From Acinetobacter sp. CFCC 10889 (GTDB taxonomy: Bacteria; Pseudomonadota; Gammaproteobacteria; Pseudomonadales; Moraxellaceae), in NCBI RefSeq assembly GCF_003268395.1, contig NZ_LQXQ01000005.1, forward strand, positions 55,016-119,015: a stretch of DNA of 64,000 nucleotides. Reading direction: 5' to 3'. Below are positions 9,477 through 18,774 of this stretch, one piece after another (within the stretch, counting starts at the first letter, position 1; the number at the start of each line of letters is the position of its first letter). Under the pieces are notes generated by a model. It searched no databases. It saw only the letters and a list, made by a program, of their open reading frames with translations, and had not been told where the DNA came from. The translations under genes and the position numbers were made by a program.

Positions 9477-11027
9477 ATGCCCACTCCACTTGACGGTTTA
9501 CAATTCCCCATTGATCCTGAAACTCAAAAAGTTAGCACCTCAACACTCGGTAAAGAAATTATTGCAGCAGCATTGTCATTGGTTGATCAAGACAGTGCAC
9601 AAAAAGTTTCAGACGAGAAAAACTGGCGTAAAAACTATCCTCGACATTTTAAAGCATTGGTTTCTCAAGGCATTCGTTCAATCAATGCGCCCATTACCAT
9701 CGCCAAACAAGGCTTAGCTAAAGCACAAAATAGTTTTGATTTTTATCGTGATGGGCAGCGTTATCTGCTTAAAGATGTCATGACTGTGCCTAATATTCAG
9801 TCTTTACATACTGTTCGGTTTCAAGGACAAAGTACTGCCGCTCCTGAGTGGTATGTACCTTATCATGGACAAAAATTGCAAGGACAAGCTCTACTGGATC
9901 AAATCCAAACATGGGAAAATAATGGCATTATTGAACCAAGCCATGCCAAGGCTTTACGTAATGTCATTGCACATCCAGAATGGTTTGATTTGTCTAATCG
10001 GAGCATGGTCTTGTTTGGTGCAGCATCTGAAGCTGGTCCACTCACTTGGCTCGCAAAATGGAAAGCCAATATCATTGCCATTGATTTACCTAATGCTAAA
10101 GTTTGGGAGAAAATCCTCAATACAATCCAACACGGCAATGCAACTTTATATGCTCCAAGCACTGAAGTATTGGCTGAAAATTTATCAATCAATGAACTTA
10201 AAAATAAGCTCGGTGCAAATCTACTGACCCAAACACCTGAAATTGCTCAATGGTTAGCACAAAATCCTCATACTTTAGATTTGGCTGCCATTGCTTATCT
10301 CGATGGTGAAAAGCATGTGCGTGTATCAATGGCGATGGACAGCATCATGAGCTATGTCAGCACACAAAAGCCTGATAGCTCGTTGATGTATATGTGCACA
10401 CCGACCGATGTCTATGCTGTACCCAAAGAAGTGATTCAAGCTGCGACGGATAAACATCAAACCCGTTCTCAAGTTGAAAAATGGCTGAGTAAAAGCATTG
10501 CAACAGTATCCTTGAAGCAATTATTTAAAGCCAATAATCAGCAATTGATCAACTCTGATAATGGACACAGTTATGGCATTGCAGACTGTTTAGTCGTTGA
10601 ACAAGGTCCAAACTATGCTTTGGCAAAACGTATTCAACAATGGCGAGCAACATTAGCACGTCATCATGGACAACATGTTAGTATTAATATTGCACCATCA
10701 ACAACCACTGTTTCAGTAACGAAAAATCCATTACTCAAAGCAGCATTTAACGGTGCGAGTTTATTTGATGTAGAAGCCTTTGCACCTGAAACCACCAATG
10801 CCATCATGGCTGCGCTGTGGATTCATGATTTACAAAATCCTGATGCTGTCGCAAATCCTGACACTCAGATCGAGCATCCTTTGGAACTGATTATGGATGG
10901 GGCAAATCATGGTGGCTTATGGCGTGTCGCATATTTAGCACGTACTGCCCTGCCTTTTGCAGCAATTTATGGCTTTGCCAATGAAAAGTTGCCAATCAAA
11001 CGAGTGTTTGGCAAATTAAGAAAATAA
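9477..11027 (+). CDS. Conserved hypothetical protein, possible Rossmann-fold enzyme
   Basis: The 516-residue protein is not recognised as a named family. A segment around residues 175-210 (SMVLFGAASEAGPL then IIAIDLPNA) looks like a Rossmann nucleotide-binding beta-alpha-beta unit, with a Gly-rich turn and an acidic end of strand 2. It has no signal peptide and no membrane anchor until a mildly hydrophobic C-terminus. The gene is single, with its own strong terminator. The start ATG at 9477 has only a weak ribosome site (AGAGATTTTTTGC). Confidence 0.75.
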   Translation: MPTPLDGLQFPIDPETQKVSTSTLGKEIIAAALSLVDQDSAQKVSDEKNWRKNYPRHFKALVSQGIRSINAPITIAKQGLAKAQNSFDFYRDGQRYLLKDVMTVPNIQSLHTVRFQGQSTAAPEWYVPYHGQKLQGQALLDQIQTWENNGIIEPSHAKALRNVIAHPEWFDLSNRSMVLFGAASEAGPLTWLAKWKANIIAIDLPNAKVWEKILNTIQHGNATLYAPSTEVLAENLSINELKNKLGANLLTQTPEIAQWLAQNPHTLDLAAIAYLDGEKHVRVSMAMDSIMSYVSTQKPDSSLMYMCTPTDVYAVPKEVIQAATDKHQTRSQVEKWLSKSIATVSLKQLFKANNQQLINSDNGHSYGIADCLVVEQGPNYALAKRIQQWRATLARHHGQHVSINIAPSTTTVSVTKNPLLKAAFNGASLFDVEAFAPETTNAIMAALWIHDLQNPDAVANPDTQIEHPLELIMDGANHGGLWRVAYLARTALPFAAIYGFANEKLPIKRVFGKLRK

Positions 11028-11037
11028 GTGCAAAAAT

Positions 11038-11064
11038 AAAAAACGCTGCAATCGCAGCGTTTTT
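11038..11064. terminator. Bidirectional terminator between the 9477 gene and pit
   Basis: Stem AAAACGCTGC / GCAGCGTTTT with loop AATC is followed by T on the plus strand and on the minus strand. It serves both convergent genes. Confidence 0.9.
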
Positions 11065-11081
11065 TATTTTAAATTCAAAGA

Positions 11082-12704
11082 TTAGAAGACTTTTAATAAC
11101 AACCAGTACAGTGCACCTGATAAACAGATTGTTGCAGGCAAAGTGAAAATCCATGCTGATAAAATCGTTTTCACTGTCGCAAAATTCAATCCTGATTTAT
11201 TGGCAACCATGGTACCTGCAACCGCAGAGTTTAATACATGTGTGGTTGATACAGGCATACCAAAACCATCTGCTGCTGCAATTGTTGTCATTGCAACCAA
11301 CTCAGCAGACATCCCTTGACCATAGGTCATATGATGCTTACCAATACGTTCACCCACAGTGACAACGATACGTTTCCAACCCACCATTGTTCCAAGACCA
11401 AGTGCTAATGCCACGGCAACTTTAACCCAAGTAGGAATATACTGTAAGAAAGAGTCTAAATGACTACGATATTCTTTGACTGTTTTCGCTTGTGCTTCAC
11501 TCATTTCAGGCAACTGCTTCGCTTTGTCTAAGCGTTTGAATGCTGTTGTACTCAAATACATATCATTACGTAATGATGAAACTTCAGTTTCAGGAATATC
11601 TTTTAAATCACCAAACTTACCTACACGATCACCCAAATGGTCAGTCAAACTTGCCAGAGCTGGCACAACTTCTGGTGTAAGTTCTTTAGTTTGAATATAT
11701 TTGGTAATGGTATTACGCGCTTGTTCATCTGAAATTTCTGCATGTTGCGTATAAATTGCAGTTGCAGTTTGCTCAGATAATTGTGAGAAAGACTGTAAAT
11801 GTTGCTGATCTAGGTTTTTATTCAGTGAATAAGCCAATGGTACAATCCCGATCAAAATCAACATGATCAAGCCCATGCCCTTTTGCCCATCGTTTGAACC
11901 ATGCGCGAAACTTACACCTGTACAGGTAAAAATCAAAATTGCACGAATCAATGGTGGAGGTGGCTTATTCCCTTCTGGTGGTTGAAACAACTCAACTTGT
12001 TTCTTGAAAATCTTTTTCACCAACAAGAATACAACTGCTGCAAAAGCAAAACCAATCAAAGGGGAAAATAGTAAAGCTTTACCCACTTTCATCACTTGAT
12101 CCATGTCTACACCACTTGCACCACTCGCTGAGTGCAAAATGTAGTTCATAATGCCTACACCTAAGATCGAACCGATCAAAGTATGCGAGCTTGATGCTGG
12201 AATCCCTAAGAACCAAGTGCCTAAGTTCCATAGAATAGCCGCGATCAACATCGCAAACACCATAGCGAAGCCTGCGCCACTGCCGACATTCATGATCAGT
12301 TCAACTGGAAGTAATGCAATAATGCCGTATGCCACAGCACCACTCGCAACCATCACCCCAAGGAAGTTACAGAAACCAGCCCACATCACTGCTACAGGTG
12401 CAGGAAGTGCATTGGTATAAATTACGGTTGCTACAGCATTGGCAGTATCATGGAAACCATTTACAAACTCAAAGCCCAACGCAATAAATAAAGCTGTCGC
12501 AAGTAAGACAACTGAATATAAGCTCAAAGGTGGAACATGAGCTAAATCAGCAGAAAGCTGAACACCAATATAAATTAGTGTCGAAATAATAATCGTTAAA
12601 AACACCGGCATAAAAAACTTGGGTGTCGGAACATGCACATTCGTCGACTTACTTGAATGTGACGATGGTGATGAATCTGAAACGGGTGGTAAATTAGAAT
12701 TCAT
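11082..12704 (-). CDS. pit: Inorganic phosphate transporter, PiT family
   Basis: A low-affinity, proton-coupled uptake carrier for phosphate (metal-phosphate complex) in the inner membrane. The 540-residue protein has about ten hydrophobic segments. The two PiT signature repeats are present: GFHDTANAVATVIYT near residue 85 and VSTTHVLNSAV near residue 495. The SFAHGSNDGQKGMGL element is near residue 265. A hydrophilic loop of about 140 residues sits in the middle, as in PitA. A Pho-box-like pair of direct repeats lies 50 bp before the start. Single gene. Confidence 0.95.
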   Translation of the reverse strand: MNSNLPPVSDSSPSSHSSKSTNVHVPTPKFFMPVFLTIIISTLIYIGVQLSADLAHVPPLSLYSVVLLATALFIALGFEFVNGFHDTANAVATVIYTNALPAPVAVMWAGFCNFLGVMVASGAVAYGIIALLPVELIMNVGSGAGFAMVFAMLIAAILWNLGTWFLGIPASSSHTLIGSILGVGIMNYILHSASGASGVDMDQVMKVGKALLFSPLIGFAFAAVVFLLVKKIFKKQVELFQPPEGNKPPPPLIRAILIFTCTGVSFAHGSNDGQKGMGLIMLILIGIVPLAYSLNKNLDQQHLQSFSQLSEQTATAIYTQHAEISDEQARNTITKYIQTKELTPEVVPALASLTDHLGDRVGKFGDLKDIPETEVSSLRNDMYLSTTAFKRLDKAKQLPEMSEAQAKTVKEYRSHLDSFLQYIPTWVKVAVALALGLGTMVGWKRIVVTVGERIGKHHMTYGQGMSAELVAMTTIAAADGFGMPVSTTHVLNSAVAGTMVANKSGLNFATVKTILSAWIFTLPATICLSGALYWLLLKVF

Positions 12705-12753
12705 GCAGACGTTTTAAGCGGATGATAGAATGCGCTTATTGTTCAATTAAATT

Positions 12754-12771
12754 ATGACAATTATATGACAA
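12754..12771 (-). promoter_or_regulatory. Pho-box-like direct repeat upstream of pit
   Basis: On the minus strand TTGTCAT-ATAA-TTGTCAT: two 7-bp repeats of the PhoB half site (C/T)TGTCAT separated by four A/T bases. This gives the 11-bp period expected of a Pho box. It is 50 bp upstream of the phosphate transporter start. A further CTGTCAT lies at 12776-12782 on the plus strand. Whether PhoB would activate or repress cannot be read from it. Confidence 0.6.
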
Positions 12772-13152
12772 ACAGCTGTCATATAAAGCAACATTTTTGT
12801 TTAATTGCATGGATAAAAATTACCTAAAAATATCCACATCTGATATTTAATTATCAAAAATCAAAATATTAGCCCCTATTCAACTTGCAATTTATACCAC
12901 TTTAAACATTTCCACCATTTGAAATATTTGTAATATTTGCAATAAAAAAGTGCATCTTATTTTATAGGGGTATAATATTTTATAGAAGTGCTATGACATT
13001 ATGATGAAAATTCAAACAAAAGTACGTCTTCTACCATTCCCGACCAAAGCAAAAAATATTTTCCACCATCAAGTGCTATGAATAGCAATAAAACTGATGT
13101 GAATTCTGCTAACATATATGCCGATTTTATATTCCATCGGATTGGGTTATTT

Positions 13153-16100
13153 ATGTCCACGCTTACCACCCTAAAAGAGCTACTTGCTCAACGGATTCTG
13201 ATTATTGATGGTGCAATGGGTACCATGATTCAGCGTCATAAACTAGAAGAAGCCGACTATCGTGGTGAGCGTTTTGCCGACTGGGCATCTGACCTTAAAG
13301 GCAATAATGACCTTTTGGTGTTGACTCAACCGCAAATCATTCAGGGTATTCATGAAGCGTACTTGGATGCGGGCGCTGACATTATCGAAACCAACTCTTT
13401 CAATGGTACAAAAGTTTCAATGTCAGATTATCACATGGAAGAATATGTCCATGAGATCAACTTTGAAGCAGCACGCATTGCCAAAGCGGCGTGTGAAAAG
13501 TATTCAACCCCTGACAAACCACGTTTTGTGGCAGGGGTGCTTGGTCCTACATCACGTACCTGTTCGATTTCTCCTAATGTAAATGACCCTGCGTTCCGTA
13601 ACATTACTTTTGATGAACTCAAAGAAAACTATATAGAAGCTGCGCATGCCCTGATTGAAGGTGGTGCAGACATTCTCCTGATCGAAACTGTATTTGATAC
13701 CCTGAACTGTAAAGCAGCAATTTTTGCTGTTAAAGAAGTGTTTAATCAGCTTGGTTATGAATTGCCACTGATGATTTCAGGCACGATTACCGATGCTTCA
13801 GGTCGTACATTAACTGGTCAAACTGCAGAAGCATTCTGGAACTCAGTCCGTCATGGCGATTTATTGTCGATTGGTTTTAACTGTGCGCTTGGTGCAGATG
13901 CTATGCGTCCACATGTCAAAACTATTTCCGATGTTGCTGATACCTTCGTTTCAGCGCATCCAAATGCTGGCTTACCGAATGCTTTTGGTGGTTATGATGA
14001 AACCCCTGAAGAAACAGCAGCATTCTTAAAAGAATTTGCGGAAAGCGGTTTGATCAATATTACAGGGGGCTGTTGTGGTACCACACCTGATCATATCCGT
14101 GCCATTTACAATGCAGTCAAAGACATCAAACCTCGCCAAGTTCCCGAAACCAAGCCTGCATGTCGTTTAAGTGGTTTAGAACCGTTTAACATTACCGCTG
14201 ATTCATTATTTGTGAATGTCGGTGAACGTACCAACGTCACAGGTTCTAAAAAATTCTTACGTTTAATCCGTGAAGAAAATTTTGCTGAAGCTTTAGATGT
14301 GGCATTGCAACAAGTGGTTGCAGGCGCACAGGTGATCGACATTAACATGGATGAAGGGATGCTCGATTCGCAAGGTGCGATGGTGCATTTCCTCAATCTG
14401 GTTGCGTCTGAACCTGAAATTTCTAAAGTGCCAATCATGATTGACTCATCAAAATGGGAAATCATTGAAGCAGGCTTAAAATGCGTTCAGGGTAAACCTG
14501 TAGTGAACTCGATTTCCCTTAAAGAAGGTTATGACGAGTTTGTACAAAAAGCACGTTTATGTCGCCAATACGGCGCAGCGATCATCGTCATGGCATTTGA
14601 TGAAACTGGTCAAGCAGATACCGCAGCACGTAAGCGTGAAATCTGTAAGCGTTCTTATGATGTGTTGGTAAATGATGTTGGCTTCCCTGCTGAGGATATT
14701 ATTTTCGATCCAAACGTGTTTGCAGTGGCAACAGGGATTGAAGAACATAACAACTATGCAGTTGATTTTATTGAAGCGACAGGTTGGATTAAACAGAATC
14801 TGCCACATGCGATGATTTCAGGTGGTGTATCAAACGTATCGTTCTCCTTCCGTGGCAATGAGCCTGTGCGTGAGGCGATTCACTCTGTATTCCTTTATCA
14901 CGCCATCAAACAAGGCATGACCATGGGGATTGTAAATGCCGGTCAGATGGCGATTTACGATGACATTGACCCTGAGTTAAAAGCTGCGGTTGAAGATGTG
15001 ATTCTGAATCAGAATCAAGGTGAAAGCCATCAAGAAGCAACTGAAAAACTTTTGGAAGTCGCTGAAAAATACCGTGGTCAGGGTGCAGCGCAAAAACAGG
15101 TGGAAAATCTGGAATGGCGTGGACTTCCTGTCGAAAAACGTCTTGAACATGCTCTTGTTAAAGGCATCACCACTTTTATTGATGAAGATACTGAAGAAGC
15201 ACGTTTAAAATCTGCTCGTCCACTCGATGTGATCGAAGGTCCACTGATGGACGGTATGAACGTGGTCGGTGACCTGTTCGGTTCAGGTAAAATGTTCCTC
15301 CCACAAGTGGTGAAATCTGCCCGTGTAATGAAGCAAGCTGTGGCTTGGCTGAACCCATTTATTGAAGCTGAAAAGTCTGGCGGTCAGTCTAAAGGTAAAG
15401 TCCTGATGGCAACCGTCAAAGGCGACGTACATGATATTGGTAAAAATATCGTGGGCGTGGTTTTAGGCTGTAATGGTTATGACATCATTGACCTTGGTGT
15501 GATGGTGCCTGCTGAGAAAATTTTACAGACTGCAATTGATGAAAATGTCGATATTATCGGTTTGTCAGGTTTGATTACACCGTCGTTGGATGAAATGGTT
15601 TTTGTTGCCAAAGAAATGCAACGTAAAGGTTTCCATGTGCCATTGTTGATTGGTGGTGCGACAACGTCTAAAGCGCATACCGCTGTAAAAATTGATCCGC
15701 AATATTCAAATGATGCGGTGATTTATGTAGCTGATGCATCACGTGCTGTAGGTGTTGCAACAACTTTACTTTCTAAAGAAATGAAGCTGAAGTTTGTTGA
15801 AGAAACCCGTGCGGAATATGAAAAAGTCCGTGAACGTATTGCCAACAAACAGCCAAAAGCTGCCAAACTGTCTTATGCAGAATCGATTGAAAATGGTCTG
15901 AAAATTGACTTTGCAGCGAATAAACCTGTGAAGCCAAACTTCATTGGTACGCAAACCATTACCAATTATCCACTAGAAACTTTGGTGGAATATTTTGACT
16001 GGACACCATTCTTCATTTCGTGGAGTCTGGCAGGTAAATTCCCGAAAATTCTGACGGATGACGTGGTGGGTGAAGCTGCGACTGATTTATATAATCAAGC

Positions 16101-16842
16101 GCAAGATATGTTGAAAGATATTATTGAAAATAAACGCTTTGATGCACGTGCTGTATTTGGCATTTATCCTGCTAACCGTTCTGCGGCTGATTCTGTTGAG
16201 GTGTATACGGAAGATGGTCAATCAGTGACACATACATTCCATCATATCCGTCAGCAGTCTGACAAAGTGACTGGTAAACCAAACTTGTCATTGGCTGACT
16301 TTGTGGCGACTAAAGATCAAGCGGAAGACTGGTTAGGTGGTTTCACCGTGTCGATCTTTGGTGCGGAAGAAATGGCGCATGAATATAAAGCCAAAGGTGA
16401 TGACTACTCTGCGATTCTTGCGCAATCTTTAGGTGACCGTTTTGCTGAAGCATTTGCGGAGCATTTGCATGAGCGTATCCGTAAAGAGTTCTGGGGCAAC
16501 CAAGCTTCTGAAAGTTTAAGCAATGAAGAGTTGATTAAAGAGAAATATGTCGGGATTCGTCCTGCACCAGGCTACCCTGCGTGTCCTGAACATTCGGAAA
16601 AAGCGTCTTTGTTTGACTGGTTAGGTTCTACCGATAAGATTGGTACGCAATTGACCACGAGTTTTGCGATGTGGCCACCTTCATCTGTCAGCGGTTTCTA
16701 TTATGCGAACCCTGAATCTCAATACTTTAACGTGGGTAAAATTGCTCAGGATCAGCTTGAGGATTATGCGAAGCGTAAGGGTTGGACAATGGATGAGGCG
16801 AAGCGTTGGTTAGCGCCAAATTTGGATGATTCGGTTCAGTAA
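13153..16842 (+). CDS. metH: Cobalamin-dependent methionine synthase MetH
   Basis: Transfers a methyl group from methyltetrahydrofolate to homocysteine through methylcobalamin. With the ATG at 13153 the protein has 1229 residues, close to E. coli MetH (1227). The domains in order are as follows. The homocysteine domain ends in the zinc motif GGCCGTTP. The pterin domain carries [13 protein letters not shown]12 cap region follows. The B12 domain carries DVHDIGKNI (the cobalt-ligand His). The AdoMet reactivation domain carries [15 protein letters not shown]. An in-frame ATG at 13078 adds 25 residues absent from the family, so I reject it. The 448-bp upstream spacer has a TATAAT at 12971-12976. 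I see no cobalamin riboswitch. Confidence 0.97.
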   Translation: MSTLTTLKELLAQRILIIDGAMGTMIQRHKLEEADYRGERFADWASDLKGNNDLLVLTQPQIIQGIHEAYLDAGADIIETNSFNGTKVSMSDYHMEEYVHEINFEAARIAKAACEKYSTPDKPRFVAGVLGPTSRTCSISPNVNDPAFRNITFDELKENYIEAAHALIEGGADILLIETVFDTLNCKAAIFAVKEVFNQLGYELPLMISGTITDASGRTLTGQTAEAFWNSVRHGDLLSIGFNCALGADAMRPHVKTISDVADTFVSAHPNAGLPNAFGGYDETPEETAAFLKEFAESGLINITGGCCGTTPDHIRAIYNAVKDIKPRQVPETKPACRLSGLEPFNITADSLFVNVGERTNVTGSKKFLRLIREENFAEALDVALQQVVAGAQVIDINMDEGMLDSQGAMVHFLNLVASEPEISKVPIMIDSSKWEIIEAGLKCVQGKPVVNSISLKEGYDEFVQKARLCRQYGAAIIVMAFDETGQADTAARKREICKRSYDVLVNDVGFPAEDIIFDPNVFAVATGIEEHNNYAVDFIEATGWIKQNLPHAMISGGVSNVSFSFRGNEPVREAIHSVFLYHAIKQGMTMGIVNAGQMAIYDDIDPELKAAVEDVILNQNQGESHQEATEKLLEVAEKYRGQGAAQKQVENLEWRGLPVEKRLEHALVKGITTFIDEDTEEARLKSARPLDVIEGPLMDGMNVVGDLFGSGKMFLPQVVKSARVMKQAVAWLNPFIEAEKSGGQSKGKVLMATVKGDVHDIGKNIVGVVLGCNGYDIIDLGVMVPAEKILQTAIDENVDIIGLSGLITPSLDEMVFVAKEMQRKGFHVPLLIGGATTSKAHTAVKIDPQYSNDAVIYVADASRAVGVATTLLSKEMKLKFVEETRAEYEKVRERIANKQPKAAKLSYAESIENGLKIDFAANKPVKPNFIGTQTITNYPLETLVEYFDWTPFFISWSLAGKFPKILTDDVVGEAATDLYNQAQDMLKDIIENKRFDARAVFGIYPANRSAADSVEVYTEDGQSVTHTFHHIRQQSDKVTGKPNLSLADFVATKDQAEDWLGGFTVSIFGAEEMAHEYKAKGDDYSAILAQSLGDRFAEAFAEHLHERIRKEFWGNQASESLSNEELIKEKYVGIRPAPGYPACPEHSEKASLFDWLGSTDKIGTQLTTSFAMWPPSSVSGFYYANPESQYFNVGKIAQDQLEDYAKRKGWTMDEAKRWLAPNLDDSVQ

Positions 16843-16848
16843 TTTATA

Positions 16849-16881
16849 AATCCTCCCCAACCCTCCTTTAAAAAAGGAGGG
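16849..16881. repeat. CCTCCC palindromic repeat, unit A
   Basis: An AATCCTCCCCAA arm is followed by the hairpin CCCTCCTTT-AAA-AAAGGAGGG. It lies 6 bp after the metH stop. Related units occur at 16919-17018, 18110-18229 and 53685-53815. Confidence 0.75.
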
Positions 16882-16886
16882 AGTAA

Positions 16887-16918
16887 AAAAGCCCTCAAGT
16901 TGTGGGCTTTTATTTTTT
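16887..16918 (+). terminator. Terminator of metH
   Basis: Stem AAAAGCCC / GGGCTTTT with a nine-base loop is followed by a T-rich tract on the plus strand. Confidence 0.8.
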
Positions 16919-17018
16919 AATCTCCCTAAATCCCTCTTTTAAAAAGAGGGACTTTCGCGTATCCAATGACTTACGTGACAACTCCTCCCTTTTTAAAAGG
17001 GAGGTTGGGAGGGATTAA
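16919..17018. repeat. MITE-like element with mirrored CCTCCC ends
   Basis: The left end AATCTCCCTAAATCCCTC plus hairpin (16931-16951) and the right end hairpin plus GGTTGGGAGGGATT (16983-17018) are inverted copies of one another. They flank a ~30-bp unrelated core. It contains no coding sequence, so it would be non-autonomous if mobile. Confidence 0.65.
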
Positions 17019-17098
17019 ATAGATATAAAAATACACCTTGAATTTTCTATTAAAACAACAATATAAAAATCAATCAAACTATTGAAAAACACTGACTT

Positions 17099-18104
17099 AT
17101 GTTTGTATATAAATATCGTGGCGGAGCTTTTGAAAGGGATTTAGAATCTTTAAAAAATGATACGTTTTGGGCTTCAAATACAAGCCAACTTAATGATCCT
17201 TGCGAAGGACTCATTTTAATTGATGATTATCAAGAACAAATAGAAAATTTAAAAAAGATTTTTTATCAACATTCGGATAATTTAGCCTTAATTGAACAAA
17301 GTTTTCAAAACATCATTAATATGAAAGATACCAAACTCGGTATTTTCTCTTTAAGCAAACGTTATGACGATGAACTTTTATGGGCTCACTATGCCAATAG
17401 TCATAAAGGCTTTTGTATCAAATATGATTTAGATCAGCTCTTAGCAAAACAAAATCCTAAACATCGATTTTTTGATATTCAATATTCAGATAAAGTTCAA
17501 AATTTAGATTTTTCTCAAATTCTAGATCAAGATGATCCTGACCATCTAGTAAAAAAAAATGCTTGGATACAAATCACAGAGATGGGAATATGAGCAAGAA
17601 TTAAGAATCATCACAGAAAATCAAGGCATTAATTCTTATGACTATAGAGCAGTCGAAGCAATTTATTTTGGATTAAAAACTCCGAATGAAGAAATTGAAC
17701 AAGTCATGGAAACATTGCAAGGACGTAATATCAAATATTTTCAAATGTACTTAAAACCAAATTCTTTTCAATTTAAGGCTAAACCTATAGAAGATAAATT
17801 TCCCACAAATGTAAGATACAAATATTCAATATCTAATATTGCCCATTTGGCTGTTGATCCATCAACTCTAAAATCAGAGTATCTAACTTTTGCTCCTTAC
17901 TTACAAAAGTTAGCAGAAATTATTCGCAGAGAACCTGATTGTTATGAAGTAAGTTATATTGACCTAAGCCATACTAAAAGCACTTTGACCAATCCTATCT
18001 TTTTTGCACAGTATAAAACTACTGAAAACGATTTATTTGTCCATACAGTCCATTACTCCACAGAGAAAATAGATCAAGAATATGGAAAAATTACAGACTT
18101 GTAA
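17099..18104 (+). pseudogene. DUF2971-type protein broken at an A9 tract
   Basis: The first frame (17099-17593) opens with VYKYRG and ASNTSQLNDPCEG. It continues with IFSLSKRYDDELLWAHYANSHKGFCIKYD, the core of DUF2971 proteins. It then fails just past nine A residues (17551-17559). Removing one A joins it to the second frame, which begins SQRWEYEQELRIITE, the expected next DUF2971 block. This gives a 334-residue protein. The C-terminal ~110 residues are unfamiliar. DUF2971 proteins are often found in variable, defence-rich loci, but their role is not established. CCTCCC repeats flank it on both sides. No clear Shine-Dalgarno sequence precedes the ATG. An error in a homopolymer, or slippage-based expression, are alternatives to true decay. 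Confidence 0.8.
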
Positions 18105-18109
18105 TAATA

Positions 18110-18229
18110 AATCCCTCCTAACCTCCCTTTTTAAAGGGGAGGAACTCCACGAATCCAATACCATCATAAAATTCGCATGAAGTCCCCCTTTATCAAAGGT
18201 GAGAAACTACGTTTCGCAAGAGGGGGATT
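18110..18229. repeat. MITE-like element with mirrored CCTCCC ends, second copy
   Basis: It begins AATCCCTCCTAACCTCCC and ends AGAGGGGGATT, giving inverted termini like the 16919 element. An internal TCCACGAATCCAATA resembles CGCGTATCCAATGA in the first copy. It overlaps the 3' end of the DUF559 gene and supplies its last codons and stop. Confidence 0.65.
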
Positions 18230-18587
18230 CTAACTGCATTTGAACCACCTCAAAAACCTTTTCAACCACCCCATCAACCTCATTCAAAATCTGTAAATTA
18301 TCAAACCTCAATACTTTCAACCCTAACTGAGCCAAAGCCTCATCCCTCATCCGATCAGCTTCTAAGCCATCCTCTGAATAATGCTGACGACCATCACACT
18401 CAATCACTAAATTTGCAGATGGACAATAAAAATCCACGATGTAATTTAAAAGCGGTTTCTGTCTATAGAATTGCAAACCTAAAATCTGCTTATTCCTAAG
18501 CTTTGACCACAACAGCTTTTCTACATCCGTCATATTATTACGAAGATCACGAGACGCTTGTTTCAAGTTTTTATTGTAAGGTTTCAT
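18207..18587 (-). CDS. DUF559 domain protein, Vsr-like endonuclease fold
   Basis: The 126-residue single-domain protein begins MKPYNKNLKQASRDLRNNMT from the ATG at 18587. It has the DUF559 hallmark LRNKQILGLQFYRQKPLLNYIVDFYC, followed by LVIECDGRQH. The D...E-x-D acidic set is arranged as in Vsr/PD-(D/E)XK nucleases, and LKVLRFDN follows. The family is thought to be DNA endonucleases; the target is unknown. The in-frame TTG at 18599 is a poorer start. The last seven residues (ESPSCET) and stop are encoded by the repeat at 18110-18229. The original C-terminus may therefore have been replaced. Confidence 0.85.
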   Translation of the reverse strand: MKPYNKNLKQASRDLRNNMTDVEKLLWSKLRNKQILGLQFYRQKPLLNYIVDFYCPSANLVIECDGRQHYSEDGLEADRMRDEALAQLGLKVLRFDNLQILNEVDGVVEKVFEVVQMQLESPSCET

Positions 18588-18606
18588 TATTATTCTCAAA
18601 TATTCT

Positions 18607-18665
18607 AATTTCTCCCTAACTCCCTCTTTAATTTTAATAAAGAGAGCTCTTAAAGGAGTTCAGAT
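18607..18665. repeat. Degenerate CCTCCC-type repeat
   Basis: AATTTCTCCCTAACTCCCTC is followed by an imperfect hairpin (CTCTTTA...TAAAGAGAG). It resembles unit B at 16919 and appears decayed. It lies just upstream of the DUF559 gene. Confidence 0.45.
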
Positions 18666-18774
18666 TTCAAATAAGTGTACCTAAAACAAGAAAAACTATC
18701 ATCCTTTAATCAGAAAAGCCACTTTTCAATCAAACTTCGCCCTGATTTCTTTTAAATTGGAATGTCGGTAAAAA

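Noticed and set aside
12705..13152. Possible cobalamin riboswitch before metH
   Set aside because: I found no B12-box-like sequence or the expected long structured leader, only AT-rich spacer and the Pho-box-like repeats.
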